In this document: in pieces, positions 34,191-44,360 of the stretch
Position numbering within the stretch: position 1 is the stretch's first letter
How the letters are laid out: the number at the start of each line of letters is the position of its first letter
Source: Datnioides undecimradiatus
Lineage: Eukaryota; Chordata; Actinopteri; Lobotiformes; Datnioididae
NCBI GenBank assembly: GCA_008933995.1
Contig: WARS01000013.1
Coordinates: forward strand, 14,387,806-14,451,805
DNA: 64,000 bases
Direction: 5' to 3'
Notes under the pieces: model-generated
What the model was told of the DNA's origin: nothing
Seen by the model: the letters and a program-made list of their open reading frames with translations, nothing else
Database searches by the model: none
Position numbers and translations under genes: made by a program

Positions 34191-35404
34191 TGTGTATGTG
34201 CAAGTGTGAGCATGTTTAGGTATATGTAGGGTTGATTAAGCTTATAAAATCCAGTCCTACTTTATGATATTTTTTGTTTTGCTCATTAGTGTATCTCATT
34301 TATTGATTCATTTATTATTATCTTTATTGTTTGTTTGTTTTTATTACTTGTCTGTAACATTTTATAAGAAAACAGACTGCAAGGACTGAAAGGCTAGACC
34401 CTCTTACTGTGCTGGAACAAAATCATAATAAGTTAAAAACATAATATAAATTGTGCAACGCTGTTATGTTGACTTTCATTAATTGTTGTGAAAAAACTCA
34501 TCAAGGTTATTCACAAACATTTAATTTTTCCCTGTGGGGCAGTTGCATCAATCAAACATTTATGAGACAGAGGTCACTTGCAGTCATGTTATAAAAGACA
34601 GTTTAAACTGTGTGTATACGATGTAAAGAAGGTAATCAGTAACTATAGAGGAGAACAGAGGGAAACTGACTTTTCTTTAGCTTGCAATAATAGCTTTTGT
34701 GACCACTTGGGAACAGCAGCAAGCTGTAAACAAAACATTAACATGTTATTACCATATAAAGTTGACTATCGTGAATGTGTTCTCTTTTTAGCTTTGTTTT
34801 GGTCTCCACAAACCCCAGAGAGACATTTAAGGCTCTGCTTCTGTATGCTTCACTATGTCCCCCCCGTCTGTTGTTTGGTGCTGGCCAGGTAGTGGACAGA
34901 TGTGACAGACGTGAAAATAGCTGCCTTCTGTGGCTGGAAATCAGGCTGATGAAAGCCATGAGAGTGATCCAAGATGCAAGCTGTGAAACCAAAACTTAAA
35001 ACAGTTTAACTGTTTAACTGAAACTGCATTGTTGAAGACTCTGTAGAGTTGGGTGATAAATGCCAGTGGATTTGTTAAGTGTTATCCCTATGTAATAATT
35101 TGACTCATTGATTATAGAAAAATATTGATTACTCAGTTGCTGAACAATTGTCTGAGACATTCACTCAGTTATTATTTTACAAAGTGTTGTACAATGTCCT
35201 GTCATGCTAAAATAAATGCAATAATAATTTAATGGATTAATTTCTTCATTTATGACTGATGTTGCATCCCTGCTCTACAAAACTACACAACTTCCTTGCA
35301 TGTCATATGCAGTCTCCTTATACAATACATTAAAGAGGAGGAAAAAAACGTGAATAAGGCTATATGGTTATATACTTTAGTGGCCTAAAACAAAATGTGA
35401 TTCC

Positions 35405-35405
<1 letters not shown>
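34191..35405. other. Anonymous AT-rich spacer
   Basis: A 25-bp near-palindrome with outer arms CAGTTT/AAACTG sits at 35002-35026. Nothing else is identifiable. Confidence 0.5.

Positions 35406-35408
<3 letters not shown>

Positions 35409-35436
<28 letters not shown>
35409..35436 (+). repeat. Poly(A) tract, 28 bases
   Basis: An uninterrupted run of 28 A. It could be a retroposon tail or a slipped mononucleotide tract. I see no recognisable element immediately upstream. Confidence 0.95.
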
Positions 35437-35439
<3 letters not shown>

Positions 35440-35815
35440 CCGTCTCACTGTACAAAAGTTCTGAGGAACACTGAAGCTGTTTTAAACTGTGTTCTCATAA
35501 AGTATTCATGAACTCAGTTTGGTTTAATGCTGGAAAATTGAAGGAGAAACAACATAACAGCACTGCACAATTAAGTAAGAGTGTATTAAATCCTAATATA
35601 ATGTCACTTGGTTACGCGACATTTACACACATAGCCCTTGATTACACAGTGTATATAGTAATGTTGTGGATCACCATCTAAAGAAGATTATATCATCAAA
35701 CCCACGTTATCACGCAACTCCCTCAGTTCTCCTAACTTCTTCATCATGTTGGCCTATAGATTCTCATGAGACACATGCAAACTCAAGAAAAAATGGCATC
35801 CTGTCATTTGCTTTA
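35437..35815. other. Anonymous spacer
   Basis: Nothing identifiable in this stretch. Confidence 0.5.
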
Positions 35816-35819
35816 ACAC

Positions 35820-36210
35820 AGGCCCCATTCTAACAGTCCAACTTCTGGCATGCTAATGGCTGGGAGTCTTAATTAAAATGTCAAGGTGGCGTGATGTCCC
35901 ATTAAGGCTCCCCTCCCCTCCCCATGCCTTTTCCTGCTTCTGATCCTCCCCAGGGACCTATTAAGCCTGGGCCAAAATGATTGAAGTTCAAAGAGGTGAG
36001 CCCGAAGGTTGGACGCTCATCGCTTCGCGCTTCGCCGTCATCCCAGCATCCTCCAACCCTGACCTTTAGCAAGACAGCCGTCCCCGCTAATGTGCTCGCA
36101 TATCTAATGAGAGAGGGCTTTGGACTCAGACCTCCCTGTCAGCCATGTAGGCGATAATGCCACCAACCGTTATCCACCCTCCATTTCCAACCCCGCCTCC
36201 ATCCACCTCC
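35820..36210. promoter_or_regulatory. Strong candidate conserved non-coding block
   Basis: The block includes CTTAATTAAAATG, CCCATTAAGG, ACCTATTAAGCC, TGATTGAAGTTCAAAGAGG, a CpG cluster CGCTTCGCGCTTCGCCG (36021-36037), CGCTAATGTG and ATCTAATGAG, plus inverted arms GGTTGGA (36007-36013) and TCCAACC (36052-36058). Texture is sharply different from the AT-rich flanks and coding frames are absent. Confidence 0.5.
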
Positions 36211-36389
36211 ACACTGACTAAACAAGAAAAAAAGGCAAAGTAATTTTTTGAGCTCTCAGGTCCCTTATCGTTGGACGACCCTTTAAAACACTGCATCTTT
36301 TTGATCCACCTTTTTCTCCTTCTACGTCTCCGGCTGTCTTTCTCTTTTCTTTACATAACCTGTTTTGTCTGTCCCTGTCTTCTTCCTTC

Positions 36390-36560
36390 CAAGGAAAGGT
36401 TATTGGAAAGGACAGGGCTGTGCCTGCTTTTCATAACAGGCTCTTGTGGCTGTCACAGATGTGGCAAGGCCATTCTAATGAGCCTCTCTCGCATATGGAC
36501 GTAATGAAGCTTCAGCCACATAAATCAGACTGTGCAGACAGTGTCAATAATATTTATCTT
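36390..36560. promoter_or_regulatory. Weak candidate conserved block
   Basis: GGCTGTCACAG (MEIS-like), CATTCTAATGAG, ACGTAATGAAGC and ATAAATCAG lie within 170 bp. Confidence 0.3.
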
Positions 36561-37070
36561 ATTAAAAAGCAAAGCAATTGGTTAGGTATGTAAAGAACTG
36601 GGCTCACTGCTCAGGTAGAGCCAACCACCAGCAGTCCACAATGGCAGCTGTATCTACGAACATGATGTAAAGTTGTCAAACTTAATCCTGATAGTTTTAT
36701 TTCATCCTTCTTGGTACAAGTGACAGCAACTGACCCCACCACATTTAAAAGTTGAATTGAGGTGCAGCTAATGAACTTGTGTCCATACGTGTGGGAAGCC
36801 TTGTTTCCCCTGAGAACTGTGGTAAAGCGGGCCATAGTGGTTGTGGTAATGATGGCTGCTCATATGTGTTTGTGTCTGAGAGAGACAGAGATTGTGAACA
36901 TGGACTTTTTTCAACAGAGCACTGATCTTGTCTCTGTGTGTACCTCTAACTCATCTCCACCACAATGACCGCACGCCAAAAGTACACACACACACCTCTT
37001 CGCTTGTTCCATGTGTCAGAAACCTTTGGGACCCCCTCCCAACCTTCCCTCTTGACCTCCCCAGAGACAA
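36561..37070. other. Anonymous spacer
   Basis: No gene or recognisable repeat. Pyrimidine-rich sequence begins near 36985. Confidence 0.45.
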
Positions 37071-37074
37071 TTAT

Positions 37075-37102
37075 CCCTACCCAGCAGCCCCCCACCATCC
37101 CC
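37075..37102 (-). other. Canonical G-quadruplex motif on the minus strand
   Basis: CCC (37075), CCC (37080), CCCCCC (37088) and CCCC (37099) are separated by 2, 5 and 5 nt. A G-rich stretch on the plus strand follows at once (GGG 37119, GGG 37123, GGGG 37128), so the arms could instead pair in an imperfect hairpin. Confidence 0.8.
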
Positions 37103-37104
37103 AC

Positions 37105-37260
37105 TTCTTAATGGCTGTGGGTGGGATGGGGTCAAGGTAATCACTGGGCCATGAATATTTGTACCCACTCACTTCATCAGTGTGAGATTACCAACAGGGA
37201 AATCAATGAGCAGTGCCCTAATGAAGGATCTACACTTGTGCCCAATGGACCTGTTAGTTT
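37105..37260. promoter_or_regulatory. Candidate conserved block
   Basis: CAAGGTAATCACTGGGCC, CATGAATATTTG and GAGATTACC (GGTAATC/GATTACC inverted) occur in complex sequence with ATCAATGAG. Confidence 0.33.
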
Positions 37261-37895
37261 TTATCTTTTCTCCTAATATGGTATCAATGAGGTCCCTGGA
37301 TACTGTGGCTCATGTATCATACAGTATGTGTTGTCGGCGTAGGGGTGCACATAGTCACGTTGTGATGAAAGATGGCAGGCTATTCACAAACTGTGCAAAC
37401 TTTCACCATATTCAGGTTGGTTTAGTCATACGTTAGACTACACATCAAGCAGCAGGGTTACTTTCATTAGCAATCGAGCTGAACAAGTTCCCACAAGCTG
37501 AGTGGGCAATGTTAGATTCACACCGTAAAATAACTACGTGTTTTGTCAATAAAGATAATAAAACTCTGACAATGTTATTACAGAATAATATCAGTGTTTT
37601 ATGGGAGTGAGAGTTGCGTTTGTTCGAATGATGTCTGCAGAAATAACCCTATAAACCATGACACTTTGTCACCAAACACAAGCTACAGTTAACGCTAACG
37701 AATTAGCAGGTTTTAAAGTGTTGTGTGTGGCAAGCATCTCAGAAAACAAAGATGCGACAGAAATATATCTACGGGAATACCCGGGATGGATCCATGTCAG
37801 AGTCATGATTTATTTTTCTTGTTGGTTTTACATTTTCTAAGTTGGAGCTAACGATCTGCTGGTGGACAGCTGCACAGACACTGACTGCATTCACG
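37261..37895. other. Anonymous spacer
   Basis: Nothing identifiable in this stretch. Confidence 0.5.
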
Positions 37896-37904
37896 TGATC
37901 CAAA

Positions 37905-38072
37905 CATACTGTACTGTGTATGCATGCACGCTCACAAGCACATACACATGCACTATGTGTGCAAAAAAAACACACACTTACAGAAAGAAATATACACATT
38001 CATGCACGGCCTCTTTCAGGTGCACAACACACACACACACACACACACACACAGATACATACACAAACACAC
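37905..38072. repeat. CA-rich tract with (CA)n core
   Basis: A degenerate CA-rich stretch contains the perfect run 38027-38055. The three overlapping Thr/His-rich frames are its translations. Confidence 0.95.
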
Positions 38073-38079
38073 AGAGCTG

Positions 38080-38310
38080 CTTGGCCCTCGGTCTGCCGCG
38101 CTCCAGCGACCCTATCTTATTAAAGCCTGTCAGCATAGCTAGCACTATCATAAGCTTTTTATTATTGACTCGGAAAATATGATAATTTGGAAATCACAGG
38201 CCGCCTCCTAAAGACTCCACCGTCACTTTCAATTTTAGCTGCTCTCCCTTCTTTTAATAGGAATGATGAGATAGCAGGAACTTCACAAGCTTCATGAGTT
38301 ACACACTTTC
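38080..38310. promoter_or_regulatory. Candidate conserved non-coding block
   Basis: CTTATTAAAGCC, CATAAGCTTTTTATTATTGAC, AATATGATAATTTGG, TCAATTTTAGC and TTTTAATAGG occur together with a GC-rich left edge (CTGCCGCGCTCC). Confidence 0.4.
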
Positions 38311-38635
38311 TCTCTTCTCCCCAGTAAATTAAATTATTTATTTATTTATGTTTTTTTTTAATTAGTACATTATAATTGAGGTCTGTCACCTATTGCACCT
38401 TCAAAGAAAGCTAAAACAAATTTAATTAAAACTGGTATCTTCTTTCATAGGGGAAATTGAATTATGTTTGAAGTAGGAGAGATTGCCAGCTGACAATATG
38501 TTTTCTTTATTAAATCAGCTTCTTTACCTTTTACTTTCTTTTTATGGCTACCTGAAAGTAAACCCAGTGTGAATTTATTTCTGACACTTGGTGCAGCGCC
38601 TGTACTTTTTCTGATGTGTACATTAAATAAGTATA
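38311..38635. other. AT-rich spacer
   Basis: TTATTTATTTATTTATG (38332-38350) followed by a T-run is the only structure. Confidence 0.5.
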
Positions 38636-38639
38636 CGCA

Positions 38640-39075
38640 ATATTCATTTTCTGCAGATGTAAATGAAATTATCAGGGCCCATAAAGTGAAAACACTGTTT
38701 TTCTGTATTAAAACAGGGGTTAGCCCCCAGATAGTAAGTTTATAGCTGAACCAACCAAGATGCCTAACTCATCTATCCATAGATTTTCACTTCTTCTCCT
38801 ATCAGCTCTTGTCTCCCTCCTCCCTCTCAGGGCTCTCAGCATTCTGGGATTACCTCCCTATCTATTCTTCGCATTCCCAGAGGCTCGCTGTGTGATCCAT
38901 AATTCAACAGTGCCCCTATTTCTGGCCAAACTAGAATTTGAACTGTCCCATAATCTCCATCTGGCACTTGGAGACTTAATCGGAGTAAACACTGTTGCTT
39001 CAATATTTTATTGACCCTCCGTCTTGATAAGACATAATTGGCATTTCTAATCTGAAGCGAGGAAATCTCAGGAAC
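38640..39075. promoter_or_regulatory. Candidate conserved non-coding block
   Basis: GATCCATAATTCAAC, CCCATAATC, GACTTAATCGGAGTAAAC, AATATTTTATTGACC, GACATAATTGGC and TTCTAATCTG crowd the right half (38880-39060). A TC-rich stretch (38790-38830) splits it. Confidence 0.4.
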
Positions 39076-39635
39076 AGGTCCACAGCACAGCTGAGTGATG
39101 CACCATGTGGGTGGTCAGTCTGAGGAACTGGAAAAGGTGTGAGGAAGGCAAGATGGACCAATATATAGAAGAGTAATCCTTCTTTCAGAAAACATTCTCG
39201 TGCTAACGGAGGCCCTGCTCCCTTCTGGAAGGTGCAACAGGAAGGTAGCCCTGAGCTGTGGTCTAAGTGAGCACTCTGGCTGTATGATTGTGGCTATATA
39301 ATCCTCTCCATCTGAAGAGGCTTTGCCTGGAGAAGCTGCTCCGAGAACAATGCCGAAGGGCAAGAACAGCTTTGAGAAAACTCTGAAAGGTAATAAATGG
39401 TGCTCTCTTATCATTTAAAATAAATCAGATTGCCCCAGTAAATTTATTGCAATGGTACAATCTGGGATTCTGTTAAAATAAAGAGCATTTAGGCAGTACC
39501 TTATGATTATTTCAGGCATTAATAATGTGCAATTTATGGTTTCTACATGTGCAGTTTCATCTGGACTAAGCAGAAGGGCATCTTAATCAAAACAGAACTG
39601 TGTGAATTTTGTTTCGAATAAATACGTTTGGTGAA
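39076..39635. other. Spacer, unrecognised
   Basis: A 99-codon minus frame (39115-39414) has no recognisable domain. I see nothing else. Confidence 0.45.
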
Positions 39636-39639
39636 TTGT

Positions 39640-39935
39640 AGCATTTTCCTCCACTTTCCATTATGTGGGCTGAGGGACAAAGATATTACAAATAGCACCT
39701 TAAATGCTGCCACGCTCGCTCAGCCACTGATGCGATTTTGAAGGTGGCTCTCCAGAATTTCACTCCCTTCTCCCCCCCGTTCCCTTTGATCTTGCCTGTT
39801 ATTGTCATCTCACAATCCCAGTTTTGAGGGGGTGGCTTCTTGGCCCCTCGCCCATCTCTCAGGCTTTTCTAGGCAGACTCACTGCAGCAGCAATTCCTAA
39901 AACTTCTCCCAAATTGTCATAAAACTTTTAACTCT
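39640..39935. promoter_or_regulatory. Candidate conserved non-coding block
   Basis: GACAAAGATATTACAAATAG, TTGATCTTGCC, TTATTGTCATCTCACAATC and GTCATAAAAC (posterior-HOX-like, near 39918) surround a pyrimidine stretch. Confidence 0.38.
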
Positions 39936-40079
39936 GGTTCAAGAATGAGCAGACTGATATTCTGTTAACAATCCACACACCTGAATACAATTTCACACTG
40001 ACTTAAACAACAGAATGGGTTAGTGGGAAAGGGGGGGGGGGCTCTCCGACAGATATGTATCCATGCACATTGCACATGC
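39936..40079. repeat. Spacer with G11 run
   Basis: Eleven consecutive G lie at 40031-40041. The remainder is unremarkable. Confidence 0.8.
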
Positions 40080-40480
40080 AAACAGATTCCATTAGGGCCA
40101 AAGGTATTTCTCCCTGGGGCAGATCTTGTGAAAGTGAGAAAGATGGAAAATTGGCTAAGGCGAGCAGCTGAGAGCTAATGGATCAAAATTACCCCCGTCA
40201 CAAAGTTTGGACGAGAGCTGACAAAATTGCTTTTTTTCACTAACCCCTTTTCTCTCCCATCCCTCCCTCTCCCCTCTTCTCATACACCCCGCATCTCAAT
40301 ATGAAACGCAGACAGAGAAATCCATCTGTAACGCAGGCATTGTCAGCGACTCGCAATTTACACCCATCCTTCTCTGCAGCTGTTCCTGTGCTTGATGGCG
40401 TGATAAATTAATCTTTTTCCGTGCCACTGCGTCAATTCTTTTAAAAGAATACATTAAGACACGTTAGAGACATTTTTTTT
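40080..40480. promoter_or_regulatory. Candidate conserved block with 16-bp palindrome
   Basis: GAGCTAATGGATCAAAATTACC, CGCAATTTAC and GTGATAAATTAATC precede the perfect palindrome ATTCTTTTAAAAGAAT (40435-40450). A pyrimidine tract (40250-40290) interrupts the block. Confidence 0.42.
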
Positions 40481-40540
40481 CCTGAAGTAAACATTTTTTT
40501 CTATCTCCTCTCTCAGTCACCATGACAAATCATATTCTCA

Positions 40541-40640
40541 GATGAAGAGACAGAAAGCAGAGAGAAAAGAGGGGAAAGGGAGAAATGAGAAGCGAGAGCG
40601 ACAGGGATGAGGAGAAAAGAGAGATTTTGGGGAGCTGATG
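40541..40640. repeat. Purine-rich tract
   Basis: About 100 bp of nearly pure A/G sequence (AGAGAAAAGAGGGGAAAGGG and similar). Confidence 0.8.
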
Positions 40641-41955
40641 CGCAGAGCTGCAGACTCAGTCAAAGCGTGTGATTTAAGTATTCGTCAACATTTCCTGAGG
40701 GCAAATATAGTGGTCATAGCTGATCAAGCATAATGTCTGACATTCATTCTCATTGCCAGAGATGACAGAATGAGCAGTGCTCAGGCTCCCTCGGTAGTCC
40801 AACCTACAAAAATCAACAGGCAAATGTCATTTGTCTCTGTTTGTCTCCGAAGCAACACAAATTGTCCATCAACTGCAGCACGCATCATACCAGAATTTAT
40901 ATTGCACCTTCTATGCTCATACATTTTCATTGTCATAAAGATCTAAATCCCCCCAGCTGTCTCTGAATGATACCACCAGCTAAGACTCTTGTTGTAGATT
41001 AGGTTCTCAAATGCCTATTAGCTGAACTGTCTCATACAGAGACTGATACAGAACAACTGGATATTTTTCTATCATGTTTAATACTGCAGTAATAGCTATA
41101 CTAGCCAGCATTTATTGTCCTAACCAATACAATATACAGTATGCATACATACCGTACTATATATTGTTCATGACATCTACAGCAGTGATTTCTGAGCTGG
41201 GGTACCGGTGTCCTAAAGGGTATGTGTGGATGTCACAAGGTCAGAGGAAATATTGTGGACCAACTATATTAATATCATTTTAGGACAAAGAGGAAATGTA
41301 TGTCCGAAAGTCAGGTGCATTAACATAAAACTGCAGTTATAATTGGCTACACATACATATACCTCCAATGAACCTATGAGTCATTTATAACATGCAACAC
41401 CTCAGGTTGCAGTTGAGAGTGCATGAAAACTAGTTACTGCTAGAAGTTGATGGATGTAATAAAGAAATGGTTGAATTATTAGAGTAAACTGTTGAAATAG
41501 TTAACACTCAAGCTAGGTGGCTAATTTAATGGATAAACGATTGAAATCATATAGCTACCAGTTAAATTTGACAGTAGAGGAAGTAGTGGATCATGACATG
41601 AAATTTCAAATTAAAATTAAAATGAATGGCTTAAAGGTTGGAATAGATAACAGTGAGATGGATAAAATACAGTTAAAGGTCGCAGTAAAGTCATGAGTAA
41701 ATGATTCAAACATGGTTTCTGCTCATATAATGTTAAAACATGCTCATAAGAGCATTAAACAAAGTTCATATGCTGGTATTGTAACTCATGTAAGAAGAAA
41801 ACATTTAGTTTGACAGATATTGAACTTCCCTTGTGTTCAAAAAGACAGGTGTGTAACTCATCACATTGTGCTTTTGAAGGTAACTTACAAGGATTGTTAG
41901 CACTTATCATTTCAGTTAGGTAACCCCATGAATTACCTTCTTTGAACACTATATT
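40641..41955. other. Anonymous AT-rich spacer
   Basis: No gene or confident repeat. The part at 41180-41275 only faintly resembles a dispersed repeat and is not called. Confidence 0.5.
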
Positions 41956-41959
41956 AAAC

Positions 41960-42180
41960 CTTTAAGCCTCACATGGCAAAGGCGTGCCCCAGACTTGGAC
42001 TAACCAGGATCCACTTGGCTTTCAGCGCAGCCAGAGAGGGGCTTTGAACGAGAGAGCGCACACAGGTGCACCTGGAGATGGATGAGAGGAGGATCAAGAT
42101 CCTCCAGGGACACTGAGACCTCCAACTCCCCACAGAGCAGCAGCCCCTGCTGGGCAAATGGATCACTCAGCCTCTAGTTC
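41960..42180. promoter_or_regulatory. GC-rich block with two palindromes
   Basis: CAGGTGCACCTG (42063-42074) is a perfect 12-bp palindrome of two overlapping E2-box words. GGAGGATC-AA-GATCCTCC (42088-42105) follows 13 bp later. The 65-codon minus frame over this block has no recognisable domain, so a regulatory role seems likelier than coding. Confidence 0.38.
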
Positions 42181-43200
42181 TCTCAAAACAACGAAGACCA
42201 CTTGAAAAAGCAAAAAAAGGGCACCTGCAAGAACAATAAATCTACTTGAGGGAAGATTTACATTTACACAGGGACAGATTGTGAGGGAATACTGCACCCA
42301 CACAATACCAGACGTATAAGACAATTCACGTGTACACAATACATGTTCATACAGTATATTTAAATGTAAATAAATGCTTATATCTGAAGCCCCTGAATTA
42401 TGTGTCATATTGGACTTATCTGAATAAAAATGATTTTAGAATAAAAACAATCTGTCTTTGGACAGTCAACATGGCAACATGAACTGTTAACAAATCATGC
42501 CGAACACAAGTGGTGTCTCCGTTGTTTCCTGATCTCTCCTCAGTATCAGGAATTCATATGTGTGCTGTTTGTGTCACATATTCAGTGAAGGTCCTCAAAT
42601 TCATTTTATTGTGTTGAAGCATATACGTACCTATTAAATTACCTGTCAGTTTGTTCTCCCTCCCATTGAAATTTAAACTCAAGCTCTCTTAAAAAGCAAT
42701 TTTCCTAAAAGTGTTAAGGCTTTCCATTTCACACACACTGAGGATATACTGCTGCAGCAGATGGAGCGGAGCCATGTGTGTGAGGAAAATGGATAGATTT
42801 ACAAGTCATCCCTTTCAGGGTAAAACTGGCACAGCCTGTGTTTTATTATTGCATCACTGAGACCACACAGATTGTCAGTACCTCTTGTATCAGCCAGTAC
42901 TATTTTCAGCTTTTTCTCCGAGATCTTAAGCCCCTCTCACCTTTTAGGTGCTCTGGTTATGAGAAACAATTTCCTGTGTGCCAGTTCCCATGGAGACTTG
43001 CTGAAGACCACAGTGCAGATGTAAGTCTAGCAGCGAGGAGAAGAGAAAAAGTTAAATGCAGCAATACCCAGATGGTCTGATAAGTCTGGTGAAACACACA
43101 TAAAACATAGAAGAAATACAGCACGTTTCCCTTTCTTGTGTCAGATCATTAAAATAAGAAGAGGTGACATTGTTATAAAAGACATGTTGACTACAAGATA
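42181..43200. other. Anonymous spacer
   Basis: Nothing identifiable in this stretch. Confidence 0.5.
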
Positions 43201-43204
43201 TTCA

Positions 43205-43705
43205 TAGTCATGTTCATGAACTTTGCGAGGTCAGACAACTCATCTGGGACATTAGGGGGAGCACTGACTTTTCTTGCCAGAATTTCTGCGTGCAGAGTAT
43301 AGTGGAAGGCCCCTGTTGTGACCAAATTAAAGGATCTTCTTTTGTTTGACAAACTCCACAGGGGAGATCAAGCGTAGGCAGAAATCCTTTTTGCCGCTGT
43401 TTCTAAGATTTCTCTCTCTTTTTTTTTCCACGGAAGAAAGGATGTGAGGCACTGTCAAGACGAGCCCCCTGCAAAGAAGCAATTAAAAGCTCGGCCTTGT
43501 GAAGGTCTCCCCGCAGTACAGCCAGAAAAACAGCCTCGTGGTCGGGTGAAATGGAAAATGAAAAGCTTCCATCAGTTGTTTGATAATAGGAGTTTGTTGC
43601 AAGTTTACCAAAACAGCAGGCATGGGCCATAAAGGAGACTCGCACATGCTTGTCAATGATAAAATGCATACGACCAAGCTGAATTTTGTTTTTCACTGAT
43701 GAAAC
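43205..43705. promoter_or_regulatory. Candidate conserved block (unrecognised exon not excluded)
   Basis: The segment 43435-43700 is complex with GCAATTAAAAGCTCGGCC, TTTGATAATAGG and TCAATGATAAAATGC. A minus-strand frame runs 43403-43711 (102 codons) and includes a stretch reading DHEAVFLAVLRGDLHKAELL, superficially ankyrin-like. The frame begins and ends without an obvious gene context and other frames are also open, so I favour a CNE. Confidence 0.4.
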
Positions 43706-44075
43706 ATGCACACATCAGACTTAAAAAGGGAAAAAAAACAAGGCTTTGATTCTGTGAGTAAGTATCAGACAGCTTTTTGGAAGCAGGAAGACTAAGACAG
43801 CAGTGACAACAAGCAACCAAGGTTTTAAATCCTTTCGCACCTTCTAGCAATCATCTGGGTCAAGGAGCCTTTAAACGCACATGTGTGCAACTACATCAAA
43901 TGTTGTTTTTGCTTTGCCAAATGTGGTTTAGGAGGCCCGTTGCAGTTCATTCTGTTCTACTGATGCAATTCAGGGTAAGGTTTGCTCGCGCTGCATTTCA
44001 GTTTGTCAGCCCCTCTCTTTGTGTAATTGTGGTGCCAAGCACGATGGGGACTGTTTGGGAACATGTCGAGCATTT
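43706..44075. other. Spacer, unrecognised
   Basis: Nothing identifiable in this stretch. Confidence 0.45.
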
Positions 44076-44079
44076 ATGG

Positions 44080-44360
44080 TAACGATGCTAAATTGTTGTC
44101 GTGGTGAATTAGCATTATCGTGCAGTCTGTGCGTAGGGTGACATAAGAGAAACTTGTCTTCGCTTGCCGCTGCCAGTTGGCATCAAGAAATGGGGTTTTG
44201 AGACACAGAGGAGGAGTGTGGGATGGAAAGAGGATGAGAGAGATATTCAGAGGAGAGGGGGCACGATTATCGCAGCACTATGACTTCAGATGGATGAGGA
44301 TTCATAAAGGCTGACACAGGAGACAGAAAGAGAGAGAGCGATACGAAGCCGCTGTATAAG
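44080..44360. promoter_or_regulatory. Candidate conserved non-coding block
   Basis: ATGGTAACGATGC, GTGAATTAGCATTATCG and GTTGGCATCAAG lie in complex sequence, followed by purine-rich sequence (44200-44340). Confidence 0.37.

Noticed and set aside
41180-41275. Faint likeness to a 'gcagtggttcccaacctggggt' dispersed repeat
   Set aside because: Similarity is too weak (ATTTCTGAGCTGGGGTACCGG) and does not extend.
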